The translations under genes and the position numbers were made by a program. Below, in pieces: positions 41,687-49,165 of a stretch of DNA of 64,000 nucleotides. The stretch is taken from assembly GCF_002282855.1 (NCBI RefSeq), contig NZ_NRIR01000002.1, positions 1 through 64,000 on the forward strand, read 5' to 3'. The stretch's first letter is position 1; every line of letters begins with the position of its first letter. The DNA is from Paraferrimonas sedimenticola. Its GTDB lineage: Bacteria; Pseudomonadota; Gammaproteobacteria; Enterobacterales; Shewanellaceae. The notes beneath the pieces were generated by a model that searched no databases, was not told the origin of the DNA, and saw only the letters and a list, made by a program, of their open reading frames with translations.

Positions 41687-43132
41687 CTAGGTTCCGCAGA
41701 AAGTTTGGTAGCTCAAGTCGTACTCGGGCTTAGCGCTTTGAAAGTCCGACGTCTCGTCAAGCTGTTGATAGGGTTGCTGTAGCACTTTGAGAAAGCGTTT
41801 AAAGGGGGCTAAATCGCCATGCTCAACCGCCGCCTCAAGTACCGCTTCCACCCAATGGTTGCGCGGGATGACCCTAGGGTTTGCCGCGCGCATAAGCTGG
41901 TACGCACCATTGGGCTCGCTCGCTAGCGCTTCGTGCCAAAGCGGCAACCAGTCCCCCAGCACTGCTTGCAAGGGCGCTAGCAAACTTGAGTCTTGTTGGC
42001 TTTCCGTGAGCCTATCAAAGGTTTGGGTGTAATCCAGCCCCTGTTGTTGCATGCGCTCTACCAAAGTGGCTATCAACTCCTGGTGCTTGTCAGCATCGCT
42101 TAGCCCTAATTTTTGCGCTAGCACCTCGCCAAAATCTCGCTCAAAGGATTCGCCCAAGCCGTCGACAAAGTCCTGCAGCTTCGCAAGGACTTCCTGTTTT
42201 TCACCCGGCATTAATGGCAGCAAGGTCTCAGTTAATCTAGCCAGATTCCACTGGGCGATATGGGGCTGGCGGCCAAAGGCGTAACGACCTTGTTGGTCGA
42301 TGGACGAATACACCTGATTGAGGTCAAAGGTGCCGAGCATGGCGCAAGGACCATAGTCTATGGTGTCACCACTGATAGCGCAGTTGTCGGTATTCATCAC
42401 CCCGTGAATAAAGCCCACTCGCATCCAGGCTTTAATTAACTGGCGCTGTTTCTCTGCCACCGCTTGCAAGAAGAGCAATGGCGCTTGAGCGTCATTTGGG
42501 TCTATGTGCGGGTAATGACGTGCAATGGCGTAATCGAGTAGGCGTTTGGTGGCCTCAGGGCCCAGTTGATTGGCGGCGTACTGAAAGCTACCAACCCGCA
42601 AGTGACTGGCCATCAGTCGAGTGACAATTGCGCCGGGCTCGGCGCCTTGGCGGTAAACTGTCTCACCAGTGCTGACGACGGCTAGGCAGCGGCCGGTTGG
42701 CACACCTAAGGCGTACATGGCCTCGCTCATTAAATATTCGCGCAAAGCCGGGGCTAGTGCACAGCGGCCATCACCGCCTCTTGAGAAATCGGTGATCCCT
42801 GAGCCTTTGAGCTGCACTTCCCAATCGCTTCCATCTAGCCCTTTTAGCTCACCCAGCAGATGAGCGCGACCATCCCCTAAGCGAGGGTTGTAATGACCGA
42901 ACTGATGACCGGCATAGGCGCAGGCGATGGGTTCACTGCCGGGTAAGGTCTGATTGCCGCAAAAAACCTTTGCCAACTCGAGGGCTGAACTTGGCAAAGA
43001 CTCAGGCGCTAGGTTGGCCTTAGCCCACGCCTCGTTAAACAGTAACAATTCAGGCTGTCGGACCGGGGTTGGTTCAGTGCGCTCAAAAAATTCACTGCCG
43101 AGCTGGATGAAACTGGGAGGGTGAAGCGACAT
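41687..43132 (-). CDS. selO: SelO-type protein adenylyltransferase (YdiU)
   Basis: 481 aa pseudokinase-fold enzyme that transfers AMP to protein Ser/Thr/Tyr and protects against oxidative stress. ACAYAGHQFGHYNPRLGDGR, the flipped nucleotide-binding segment VQLKGSGITDFSRGGDGRC, LREYLMSEAMYALGVPTGR, and the metal-binding NTDNCAISGDTIDYGPCA are all present. A cysteine three residues from the C-terminus (FCGT) occupies the place of selenocysteine in animal SelO. Start at 43132 with GAGGT upstream. Confidence 0.95.
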   Translation of the reverse strand: MSLHPPSFIQLGSEFFERTEPTPVRQPELLLFNEAWAKANLAPESLPSSALELAKVFCGNQTLPGSEPIACAYAGHQFGHYNPRLGDGRAHLLGELKGLDGSDWEVQLKGSGITDFSRGGDGRCALAPALREYLMSEAMYALGVPTGRCLAVVSTGETVYRQGAEPGAIVTRLMASHLRVGSFQYAANQLGPEATKRLLDYAIARHYPHIDPNDAQAPLLFLQAVAEKQRQLIKAWMRVGFIHGVMNTDNCAISGDTIDYGPCAMLGTFDLNQVYSSIDQQGRYAFGRQPHIAQWNLARLTETLLPLMPGEKQEVLAKLQDFVDGLGESFERDFGEVLAQKLGLSDADKHQELIATLVERMQQQGLDYTQTFDRLTESQQDSSLLAPLQAVLGDWLPLWHEALASEPNGAYQLMRAANPRVIPRNHWVEAVLEAAVEHGDLAPFKRFLKVLQQPYQQLDETSDFQSAKPEYDLSYQTFCGT

Positions 43133-43278
43133 GCTGACCTCGTATTTACAGATTTGTCGTGGCTGAAAACGCTTGCACGCAGGAAATGGCTCACCTTATG
43201 ATGCCAAATCTTATTGAGATCCAATACTTAATGATTCTAATCAGAGCTCGAGTATTGAGGATAGCCCGCGGGGATGCA

Positions 43279-43578
43279 ATGAAACTCACCTGTCAACTCG
43301 ACCAACAACAAGGCACTTTGAGTCTAGCGGGCGACTTGCCCGACTACGACGATTTTAGCGACTTCGGCGAGCGTTTGACCCAAGCGTTAGAGATTCGCGT
43401 TGTTGAACGCCAGTCCGGAGCCGACCGCCATCAGTGGAGCTTGGACTTTGAAGGCTCGCGGTTACGCCTGCATTTTGAGGGCTACTCTAGTGCGGTGTGG
43501 TTTGAGCTCGAGGACCGCAGTGAAACTGAGTTGTTGAGCTACTTAGGTCGACGCATAGAAGGTGGGCTATCGCTATGA
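43279..43578 (+). CDS. Small conserved protein, DUF3630-like
   Basis: 99 aa from the ATG at 43279. The frame is open 40 codons further up, but that extension runs into the selO promoter region and has no ribosome site. The sequence is acidic: MKLTCQLDQQQGTLSL, LPDYDDFSDFGERLTQALEI, then a beta-rich part. It resembles the DUF3630 proteins found next to srkA in related bacteria. The stop overlaps the srkA start (ATGA), so the two are translationally coupled. Function unknown. Confidence 0.7.
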   Translation: MKLTCQLDQQQGTLSLAGDLPDYDDFSDFGERLTQALEIRVVERQSGADRHQWSLDFEGSRLRLHFEGYSSAVWFELEDRSETELLSYLGRRIEGGLSL

Positions 43579-44567
43579 GCGCGAGTTTTGATTATCAACA
43601 ACTCACGCCTGATTTGATCATTCAGGCGATCGAATCGATTGGAGTGTATCCCGAAACCGGACTTTTGCCGCTAAACAGCTACGAAAACCGCGTTTACCAA
43701 TTTCGCTGTGACCGCGGCAATCGCTACGTGGTGAAGTTCTATCGCCCACAGCGCTGGAGCCGAGCGCAGATTCAAGAAGAGCTGGATTTTGCCGATCTAT
43801 TGGCGGCCCACGAAGTGCCGGTGGCCACCGCCTACCGACAAGACGGCGCTAACCTGTTTGAATTTGGCGGTTTTAGCTTTGCCCTGTTTCACTCTATGGG
43901 TGGGCGCACCTTTGAGGTGGACAACTGGGATCAGCTAGAAGTGGTCGGCCGTTTTCTCGGTCGTATTCATCAACTGGCCGCCGCTGAGCCTTTCAAACAC
44001 AGACCGGTGCTGAGTGTCAGCGAGTTCGTTGAGAAGCCGCTGGCGTTTCTGAAAAACAGTGAGTTGGTGCCGCGTAGTCTGGAGACCCCATACTTTACCG
44101 TGTTGGAGTTAGTGGCTGAGCGTGTAATGAAGGCCTGGCAGCAGGTCGACTCATCAGAGTTCATTCGCCTGCACGGTGACTTGCACCCAAGCAACATTTT
44201 GTGGATGGAGGATGGCCCGGGCTTTGTGGATTTAGACGATGCGCGCCAAGGCCCTGCGGTGCAAGACCTGTGGATGATGCTCAGTGGTGACCGGCAGCAA
44301 CAACTGGCGCAACTGGACATGTTGGCGGAAAGCTACGACGAATTCTGTGAGTTTCCGGCTAAACAACTGCCGCTAATTGAGCCATTGCGAGCGATGCGTA
44401 TGATTCATTATTGCGCTTGGATAGGGCGTCGTTGGCAAGACCCTGCATTTCCTCGGAACTTTCCTTGGTATGCAGAGGACAAATACTGGGAACAGCAAAT
44501 TCTTGCCCTCAAAGAGCAATTGGCAGCATTAGACGAGGCTCCCATTCGCTTACCCGGGCAATTCTAA
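43575..44567 (+). CDS. srkA: Stress response kinase SrkA (YihE)
   Basis: 330 aa, aminoglycoside-phosphotransferase/choline-kinase fold Ser/Thr kinase. SYENRVYQF, the Lys-containing VVKFYRPQRW, catalytic HGDLHPSNILW and metal-binding FVDLDDAR are intact. In E. coli it is Cpx-controlled and counters MazEF- and stress-linked cell death. It is followed by dsbA as in E. coli, and cpxRA lies elsewhere in this window. Here it is coupled to the DUF3630-like gene rather than yihD. Confidence 0.95.
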   Translation: MSASFDYQQLTPDLIIQAIESIGVYPETGLLPLNSYENRVYQFRCDRGNRYVVKFYRPQRWSRAQIQEELDFADLLAAHEVPVATAYRQDGANLFEFGGFSFALFHSMGGRTFEVDNWDQLEVVGRFLGRIHQLAAAEPFKHRPVLSVSEFVEKPLAFLKNSELVPRSLETPYFTVLELVAERVMKAWQQVDSSEFIRLHGDLHPSNILWMEDGPGFVDLDDARQGPAVQDLWMMLSGDRQQQLAQLDMLAESYDEFCEFPAKQLPLIEPLRAMRMIHYCAWIGRRWQDPAFPRNFPWYAEDKYWEQQILALKEQLAALDEAPIRLPGQF

Positions 44568-44636
44568 CTGGGGCGGCTTTGTGCTAGGCTGGCGCCTAGA
44601 CACTGATGGCTTAAAAAAATTTCAAAAGGAAAGCAA

Positions 44637-45248
44637 ATGAAAAAGCTAATGGCGTGCGCGTTGGCGCTGATGTTAACTCCACTGGCCGCGTTGGCTGATT
44701 TTAAAGAAGGCGTTAACTACGAGGTGATTAACCAGGGTGAAGGTTCGGCAAAGCCAACCGTTACCGAGTACTTTTCTTTCTTCTGTGGCCACTGTAATAC
44801 CTTTGAAAAAGGCTATGTGCCTCGTTTGAAAGGCGAATTGAAAGATGCTGACGTGGTATTCAAGCAAAACCACGTTGACTTCATCGGGCGTGAGATGGGC
44901 GTTGCCATGACCAAGGCTTACGCGATTGCCATTCAGCTTGGCGTTACCGAAAAAGTGAAGCCAGTGCTGTTCTCACGTATTCACGATGAGAAAAAAGCAC
45001 CGCGCACGCCAAAAGAAATTCGCGATGTCTTCATCGCCACTGGTGTGAATCCTGCAGATTACGACAAGGCTGCTGAGTCCTTTATGGTTAAAACCATGGC
45101 GTCGCAAATGGCTCGCAGTACTCAAAACGCCAAACTGACCGGCGTTCCTACCTTTGTGGTTAATGACAAGTACCGCGTGAACACTCAATCGGTGAAGAGT
45201 TTCGACGAGCTAAGTGAGTTGATTCTGTATTTGACTCAAAAAGACTAA
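44637..45248 (+). CDS. dsbA: Periplasmic thiol:disulfide oxidase DsbA
   Basis: 203 aa. Signal peptide to ALA (about residue 20), thioredoxin fold with the active site CGHC in FSFFCGHCNTFE, a helical insertion, and the cis-proline loop TGVPTFVV. It introduces disulfide bonds into exported proteins. The active-site dipeptide GH differs from E. coli PH. Strong AAAAGGAAA site. Terminator follows at 45269. Confidence 0.95.
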   Translation: MKKLMACALALMLTPLAALADFKEGVNYEVINQGEGSAKPTVTEYFSFFCGHCNTFEKGYVPRLKGELKDADVVFKQNHVDFIGREMGVAMTKAYAIAIQLGVTEKVKPVLFSRIHDEKKAPRTPKEIRDVFIATGVNPADYDKAAESFMVKTMASQMARSTQNAKLTGVPTFVVNDKYRVNTQSVKSFDELSELILYLTQKD

Positions 45249-45268
45249 GCAATTGTTTAGCGACAAAA

Positions 45269-45297
45269 AAAAACGCACCTTAACGGGTGCGTTTTTG
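45269..45297 (+). terminator. dsbA terminator
   Basis: AAACGCACC and GGTGCGTTT with loop TTAACG, then TTGG; A-run before it allows some bidirectional function. Confidence 0.9.
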
Positions 45298-45538
45298 GTT
45301 TTGAAGTCAGTACAAACTGGCTTCGACCTGTCGGCCTTGAGTAACGTATTTACTCTAGCAGTTTGTCAAATTTTTGGCAATTTATGGGATTTTGACGCCT
45401 TGTGTCGATCCGGAACTGGTAATAAAAAATCCCCCGTTTAAAACAAAAAGTTTTAAATACAGTGGGGAGCATTGGACCAGTTTCGCTGTCTGAATATGGG
45501 ACACTAGTGTCATCGGGATCGATTTGCACGGAGGGCGT
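45298..45538. other. Intergenic with an AT-rich hairpin
   Basis: 241 bases before the small gene at 45539. TTTAAAAC-AAAAA-GTTTTAAA (45437-45457) is a perfect stem flanked by CCCCC and GGGGA that could extend it. It may be a terminator-like or leader structure. No gene seen. Confidence 0.5.
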
Positions 45539-45742
45539 ATGAGAAGATTTCCCGTTTTTGCGCCAAAGCTAATTGCGAAACACGCTCGGATTCTTGTCAA
45601 CGGAGTGATTTGGGTAAAGCATCTGGGCTGGCTTCGCTTTAAGCAAGGGCGATTCTTGGCCAAAGCCGCAGATCCAATCAAGGTGAAAGAGGCGGTCAAG
45701 CTACTCAACCAAGAAATGCAGACCTCACAGGTTAATGCATAG
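45539..45742 (+). CDS. Small basic hypothetical protein
   Basis: 67 aa from the ATG at 45539, chosen because GGAGGG (45530-45535) stands just before it. Highly basic N-terminal half (FAPKLIAKHARIL, VKHLGWLRFKQGRF) and a helical tail. No signal peptide or membrane helix. The strong ribosome site and a terminator right after the stop support a real gene. I do not recognise the family. Confidence 0.6.
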   Translation: MRRFPVFAPKLIAKHARILVNGVIWVKHLGWLRFKQGRFLAKAADPIKVKEAVKLLNQEMQTSQVNA

Positions 45743-45748
45743 CAAACG

Positions 45749-45774
45749 AAAGAGGCGCTTTATAGCGCCTCTTT
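45749..45774. terminator. Bidirectional terminator overlapping the zapB 3' end
   Basis: AAAGAGGCGCT (45749-45759) with AGCGCCTCTTT (45764-45774), loop TTAT. The right arm is the last codons of zapB (KEAL) and the loop holds its stop, so it serves the small plus-strand gene and zapB alike. Confidence 0.85.
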
Positions 45775-45993
45775 GACTTCCTGATTGATGCGGTCGAGCA
45801 TCCCATTCACTTTGTCGTTCCACTGCTGCAGCTGACTCTGAAGTTCTTGATTCTCGCTTTGCAGTGTTTGCTGTTGTTGTTGCAGCGTGCGATTGTTAGC
45901 GCGTTCTTCGTCCAGTTCCATTTTCAAAAGCTCAATGGTTTCGAGGGCGACTTGTACCTTGCTTTCCAGCTGGCTTAATAATTCTAGACTCAT
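45760..45993 (-). CDS. zapB: Cell division coiled-coil protein ZapB
   Basis: 77 aa, almost wholly a coiled coil ([20 protein letters not shown], then a Gln-rich stretch), as in E. coli ZapB (81 aa). It links the FtsZ-ZapA ring to the MatP-bound terminus. AAGGA precedes the ATG. The 3' codons form a terminator arm. Confidence 0.9.
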   Translation of the reverse strand: MSLELLSQLESKVQVALETIELLKMELDEERANNRTLQQQQQTLQSENQELQSQLQQWNDKVNGMLDRINQEVKEAL

Positions 45994-46119
45994 AAATATC
46001 CTTGCAAATGCGGTGTTCGCTTGCCTGTCATTCTAGCAAGTGTGGTTCTAAGCGAAAGCGTAAAATCAGGTTATTACTGACTTTGTTTCGCGTTCGCTGA
46101 TTTAATCGCCAGTAAAGGC

Positions 46120-47097
46120 TTACCAACCCAGTAACTCAAGCGCTCGTTGGGTTTGTGCTTGGCTGTACGGGGTCAATTTCCAGTGCTGTGGGCTCCAACC
46201 TTGCAAGAAACGACAAAAGTCTGCCCAAGCCACACAATAGAGTTGCCGCCATTCGCGTTCAACTTCAGCGGCGTTGATATTCGGGTGATATTGCTCAATT
46301 GCCTGGTTTAGCCGTTCGAAGTAGCGGCTGAGAATCTGCTCCTCGTATTGCTCGGCTTCGTACTCATTGAACACGCTGCTAATGAAGTAAGCCAGATCCT
46401 GCACGCCAACGCCGGCGCCTATGTACTGGAAATCCACCGCCGCAACTTGCGTGTGGTCTTTGCTAAAGCAGAAATTCGCCAGCTTGGCATCGCCGTGGAC
46501 TATGGTCTGATACTGACAGGAGCGCAGCGCTGCATCGATATCACTGGCGGCCTGCTTTAACTTACCCTCGGCCATGGCTTGCCATTCGTCCGGGCGAGTC
46601 TGCAGGTGCCAATAGCAGCCTTGCTCCCACAATCCCGTCGGTGTTTGGCCTAAGTAAAATCCGTGAAATTCAGCCAACCAGTCGATGACACTGGTAATGG
46701 TCTCTCCTTTGGCTTGGCGTAGCACTTGGGTAAAACCCAAAGGCGCCAAATCCTCCAGAATCAGCAGTAATTGAGTGTCGTCTTGGTGGCTGGCAATCAC
46801 TTTGGGGACTGTTACAGGCGAGTCCTTGGCCAGTCCCTGATACCAGCTCGACTCTACTTGATAGGACCGCAGTTTGCGTTGATGGGATAGGTCGTTACCC
46901 CAGCCGCGAACGTTGCTGCGTCGTTTGGCCCAATCGATTTGCTTAACGATGACCGAGCCATGCTCACCGCCTATCAAGTTGACCCTGACGAGCTGGCCGT
47001 AGTCGCTCCATAGGGGCTGGATCAATTGTTCAGAAAAGATGGCGTCAGCCTGACACTGCTCGAGCAAATAGCTCTGGTTGGCGGAAGAGAGGTACAT
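46120..47097 (-). CDS. Ecdysteroid/choline-kinase-like phosphotransferase
   Basis: 325 aa with the aminoglycoside-phosphotransferase fold: SVIVKQID (ATP Lys), ILEDLAPLGF (hinge), catalytic VHGDAKLANFCF and metal-binding AAVDFQYIG. The ecdysteroid-kinase-like group is the best match, owing to GVQDLAYFISSVFN. It would phosphorylate a small hydroxyl or amino compound, not identified. Monocistronic. The window's other kinase of this fold is srkA, only distantly similar. Confidence 0.8.
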   Translation of the reverse strand: MYLSSANQSYLLEQCQADAIFSEQLIQPLWSDYGQLVRVNLIGGEHGSVIVKQIDWAKRRSNVRGWGNDLSHQRKLRSYQVESSWYQGLAKDSPVTVPKVIASHQDDTQLLLILEDLAPLGFTQVLRQAKGETITSVIDWLAEFHGFYLGQTPTGLWEQGCYWHLQTRPDEWQAMAEGKLKQAASDIDAALRSCQYQTIVHGDAKLANFCFSKDHTQVAAVDFQYIGAGVGVQDLAYFISSVFNEYEAEQYEEQILSRYFERLNQAIEQYHPNINAAEVEREWRQLYCVAWADFCRFLQGWSPQHWKLTPYSQAQTQRALELLGW

Positions 47098-47300
47098 TTG
47101 AATAACAAGAGTATTAATTTTTGGTTATTGTGCCACAGGCGGCTATGTCTCTCTAGTTACTCCATTCGGGTTAATTTTTAACTAAAGGCACTAAGCTTCC
47201 TATTATTTGTGTTAGCTGGATCGCGTTTTTTGCGCCATTTGATAGGATTTGCGAAACGAGTTGTTAGGCTTGTATCCCCCAAAGTTAGAGAGTCGATAAC

Positions 47301-47846
47301 ATGCGTTTTCATCTGTCGCTTGCCGTTGCCAGCTTGCTACTAATTAGTGGTTGCGACGAGGCGTCTGTCGATAGCAACACCAAAGAGTTGGTGATTGCGC
47401 CTGCGCTGCAGTTACAGCTGAACAGCGATGCCGAGCATGGGGCACAGTGGCAACTCTGCTACCCCTTGCAACAAGAGCCAGCGCAAGACCCTCAATGTCA
47501 GGGTGAGATTGAAGATTTTAGCTTTGAGTGGGGTAAGCGTCGTCGCATTTTAGTAGAAGTCATCGATGAGCCTGAGTCTGGCGAATTCGGCCAGTATCGC
47601 TTTATTCGCGACCAAGAAATCGAGCTAGAGCCACTAGCCCAAGTTTACAACTACCCAAGAGTGGTGATGGGCGAGCAAAGTTTGGTGAAGAAGGCTGGCG
47701 AGTATTATTTCTTTGGTCAGCCCATCGACTGCCCTGATGAGCACCTTTGCCGTGGTCTTGCTAACCTAGAAGCCACCCAAACCGTGGTGGACTTGGAATT
47801 CGAGCTGGTGGGCGAGTCTCGCATAGCTCTGACTGATTGGCGCTAA
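47301..47846 (+). CDS. Putative lipoprotein, unknown function
   Basis: 181 aa with a lipobox LISGC (Cys18) after a short hydrophobic leader. Asp at +2 would favour inner-membrane retention under E. coli rules. The mature part is acidic, with two Cys pairs (CYP...CQG and CPDEHLC) that may be disulfide-bonded. Beta-rich by eye. I do not recognise a domain. It is convergent with prpF behind a shared terminator region. Confidence 0.75.
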   Translation: MRFHLSLAVASLLLISGCDEASVDSNTKELVIAPALQLQLNSDAEHGAQWQLCYPLQQEPAQDPQCQGEIEDFSFEWGKRRRILVEVIDEPESGEFGQYRFIRDQEIELEPLAQVYNYPRVVMGEQSLVKKAGEYYFFGQPIDCPDEHLCRGLANLEATQTVVDLEFELVGESRIALTDWR

Positions 47847-47848
47847 CC

Positions 47849-47875
47849 GATTGGCGCTGAACATCGGCGCCAATC
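47849..47875 (+). terminator. Hairpin after the lipoprotein gene
   Basis: GATTGGCGC (47849-47857) pairs with GCGCCAATC (47867-47875); weak tail AATAAG. Stem is perfect. Confidence 0.65.
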
Positions 47876-47892
47876 AATAAGCGTTAACTCAA

Positions 47893-47918
47893 AGGCGCTA
47901 GCTCGGTTGCCAGCGCCT
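47893..47918 (-). terminator. Hairpin after prpF
   Basis: AGGCGCT (47893-47899) with AGCGCCT (47912-47918) plus inner GC pairs; on minus it is followed by TTTGAG. Six bases past the prpF stop. Confidence 0.65.
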
Positions 47919-47923
47919 CTTGC

Positions 47924-49105
47924 TTACAAGCCTTCTACCGGCGGTACTCGTACCCAGCCTTCCATCAGCACTCGTGCGCTGCGGCTCATGATCGCCTGAC
48001 GCACTTGCCACTGACCATCCACCGACTCGGTTTGCGCTCCAACCTTAAGCGTGCCTGAAGGATGACCAAACACCACTGACTGGCGCTCGCCACCACCGGC
48101 GGCCAGATTCACCAGAGTACCCGGAATACAGGCGGCCGCAGCAATGGCCACAGCGGCGGTGCCCATCATGGCGTGGTGCAATTGTCCCATGGACATGGCG
48201 CGTACTTGGAGATCGATGTCACTGGCGTCGATGGCTTTGCCGCTTGACGCTGTGTAGCTACTTGGCGGCGCTACAAAGGCGATTTTTGGGGTATGGGCCC
48301 GAGACTGGGCTTGGTCTGGGTGCTCAATTAACCCCATGGCCACAGCGCCATGGGCGCGAATGGTCTCAAAGCGCTCAAGGGCCGCTGAGTCAGAGTTAAT
48401 GTCACTTTGCATTTCGTCCCCGCGATAGCCTATGTCTGCCGCATTGACGAAAATGGTAGGAATACCGGCATTGATGAAGGTGGCTTTAAAGCTACCCACT
48501 CCAGGGACTTCGAGCATGTCTACCAGATTGCCCGTGGGGAATACGGATTCACCCGGTGCTGATGGGTCGACAAAGGCCACTTCCACCTCAGCGGCGGGGA
48601 AGGTCACCCCGTCGAGTTCAAAGTCGCCGGTCTCTTGTACTCGTCCGTTGCGAATGGGCACCTTGGCGATGATGGTTTTTTGGATATTCACCTGCCAGAT
48701 GCGTACCTCGGCAATGCCATTTTCTGGAATGCGGGTCGGGTCCACCAAGCCAGACTGTATCGCAAACGCTCCCACCGCAGCGGTTAAGTTGCCGCAGTTG
48801 CCACTCCAGTCGACGAAGGGCTTATTGATAGCCACTTGGCCAAACAGATAATCCACGTCGTGATTGGCTTGTGTGGTCTTCGAGAGAATCACTGTCTTGC
48901 TGGTGGAAGAGGTGGCGCCACCCATGCCGTCGGTGTGCTTGGCGTAAGGATCTGGGCTGCCAATCACTCGCAACAATAACGCGTCTCGTACAGGCCCGGG
49001 CTGTTGCGCCGCCTCGGGTAAGTCGGTCAGATTAAAGAACACGCCTTTACTGGTGCCGCCGCGCATATAGGTGGCGGGAATTTTGATTTGGGCGGGAAAA
49101 GCCAT
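47924..49105 (-). CDS. prpF: 2-methylaconitate isomerase PrpF
   Basis: 393 aa, diaminopimelate-epimerase-like fold. It interconverts the trans-2-methylaconitate made by AcnD and the cis form. Near the N-terminus YMRGGTSKGVFF, then GGATSSTSKTVIL with the catalytic Lys and WSGNCGNLTAAVG with the catalytic Cys. A second half with MMGTAAVAIAAAACIPGT closes the two-domain enzyme. Separated from acnD by a terminator-like hairpin, so it may be made at a lower level. AAAGGA site present. Confidence 0.95.
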   Translation of the reverse strand: MAFPAQIKIPATYMRGGTSKGVFFNLTDLPEAAQQPGPVRDALLLRVIGSPDPYAKHTDGMGGATSSTSKTVILSKTTQANHDVDYLFGQVAINKPFVDWSGNCGNLTAAVGAFAIQSGLVDPTRIPENGIAEVRIWQVNIQKTIIAKVPIRNGRVQETGDFELDGVTFPAAEVEVAFVDPSAPGESVFPTGNLVDMLEVPGVGSFKATFINAGIPTIFVNAADIGYRGDEMQSDINSDSAALERFETIRAHGAVAMGLIEHPDQAQSRAHTPKIAFVAPPSSYTASSGKAIDASDIDLQVRAMSMGQLHHAMMGTAAVAIAAAACIPGTLVNLAAGGGERQSVVFGHPSGTLKVGAQTESVDGQWQVRQAIMSRSARVLMEGWVRVPPVEGL

Positions 49106-49128
49106 GAGTTGTCCTTTTTAAAAGCGAA

Positions 49129-49163
49129 AAAAAGCGCGTCAGTGTTAGCCGACGCGCGCTTTT
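49129..49163 (-). terminator. Intra-operonic terminator between acnD and prpF
   Basis: AAAGCGCGTC (49131-49140) with GACGCG..CTTTT (49151-49163); on the minus strand the stem ends in TTTTTTTCGC. A regular intrinsic terminator lying within the operon, three bases past the acnD stop. Confidence 0.75.
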
Positions 49164-49165
49164 AA

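Noticed and set aside
43159-43278. Forty-codon N-terminal extension of the DUF3630-like protein
   Set aside because: It overlaps the selO promoter region, has no ribosome site, and the ATG at 43279 gives the usual short form.
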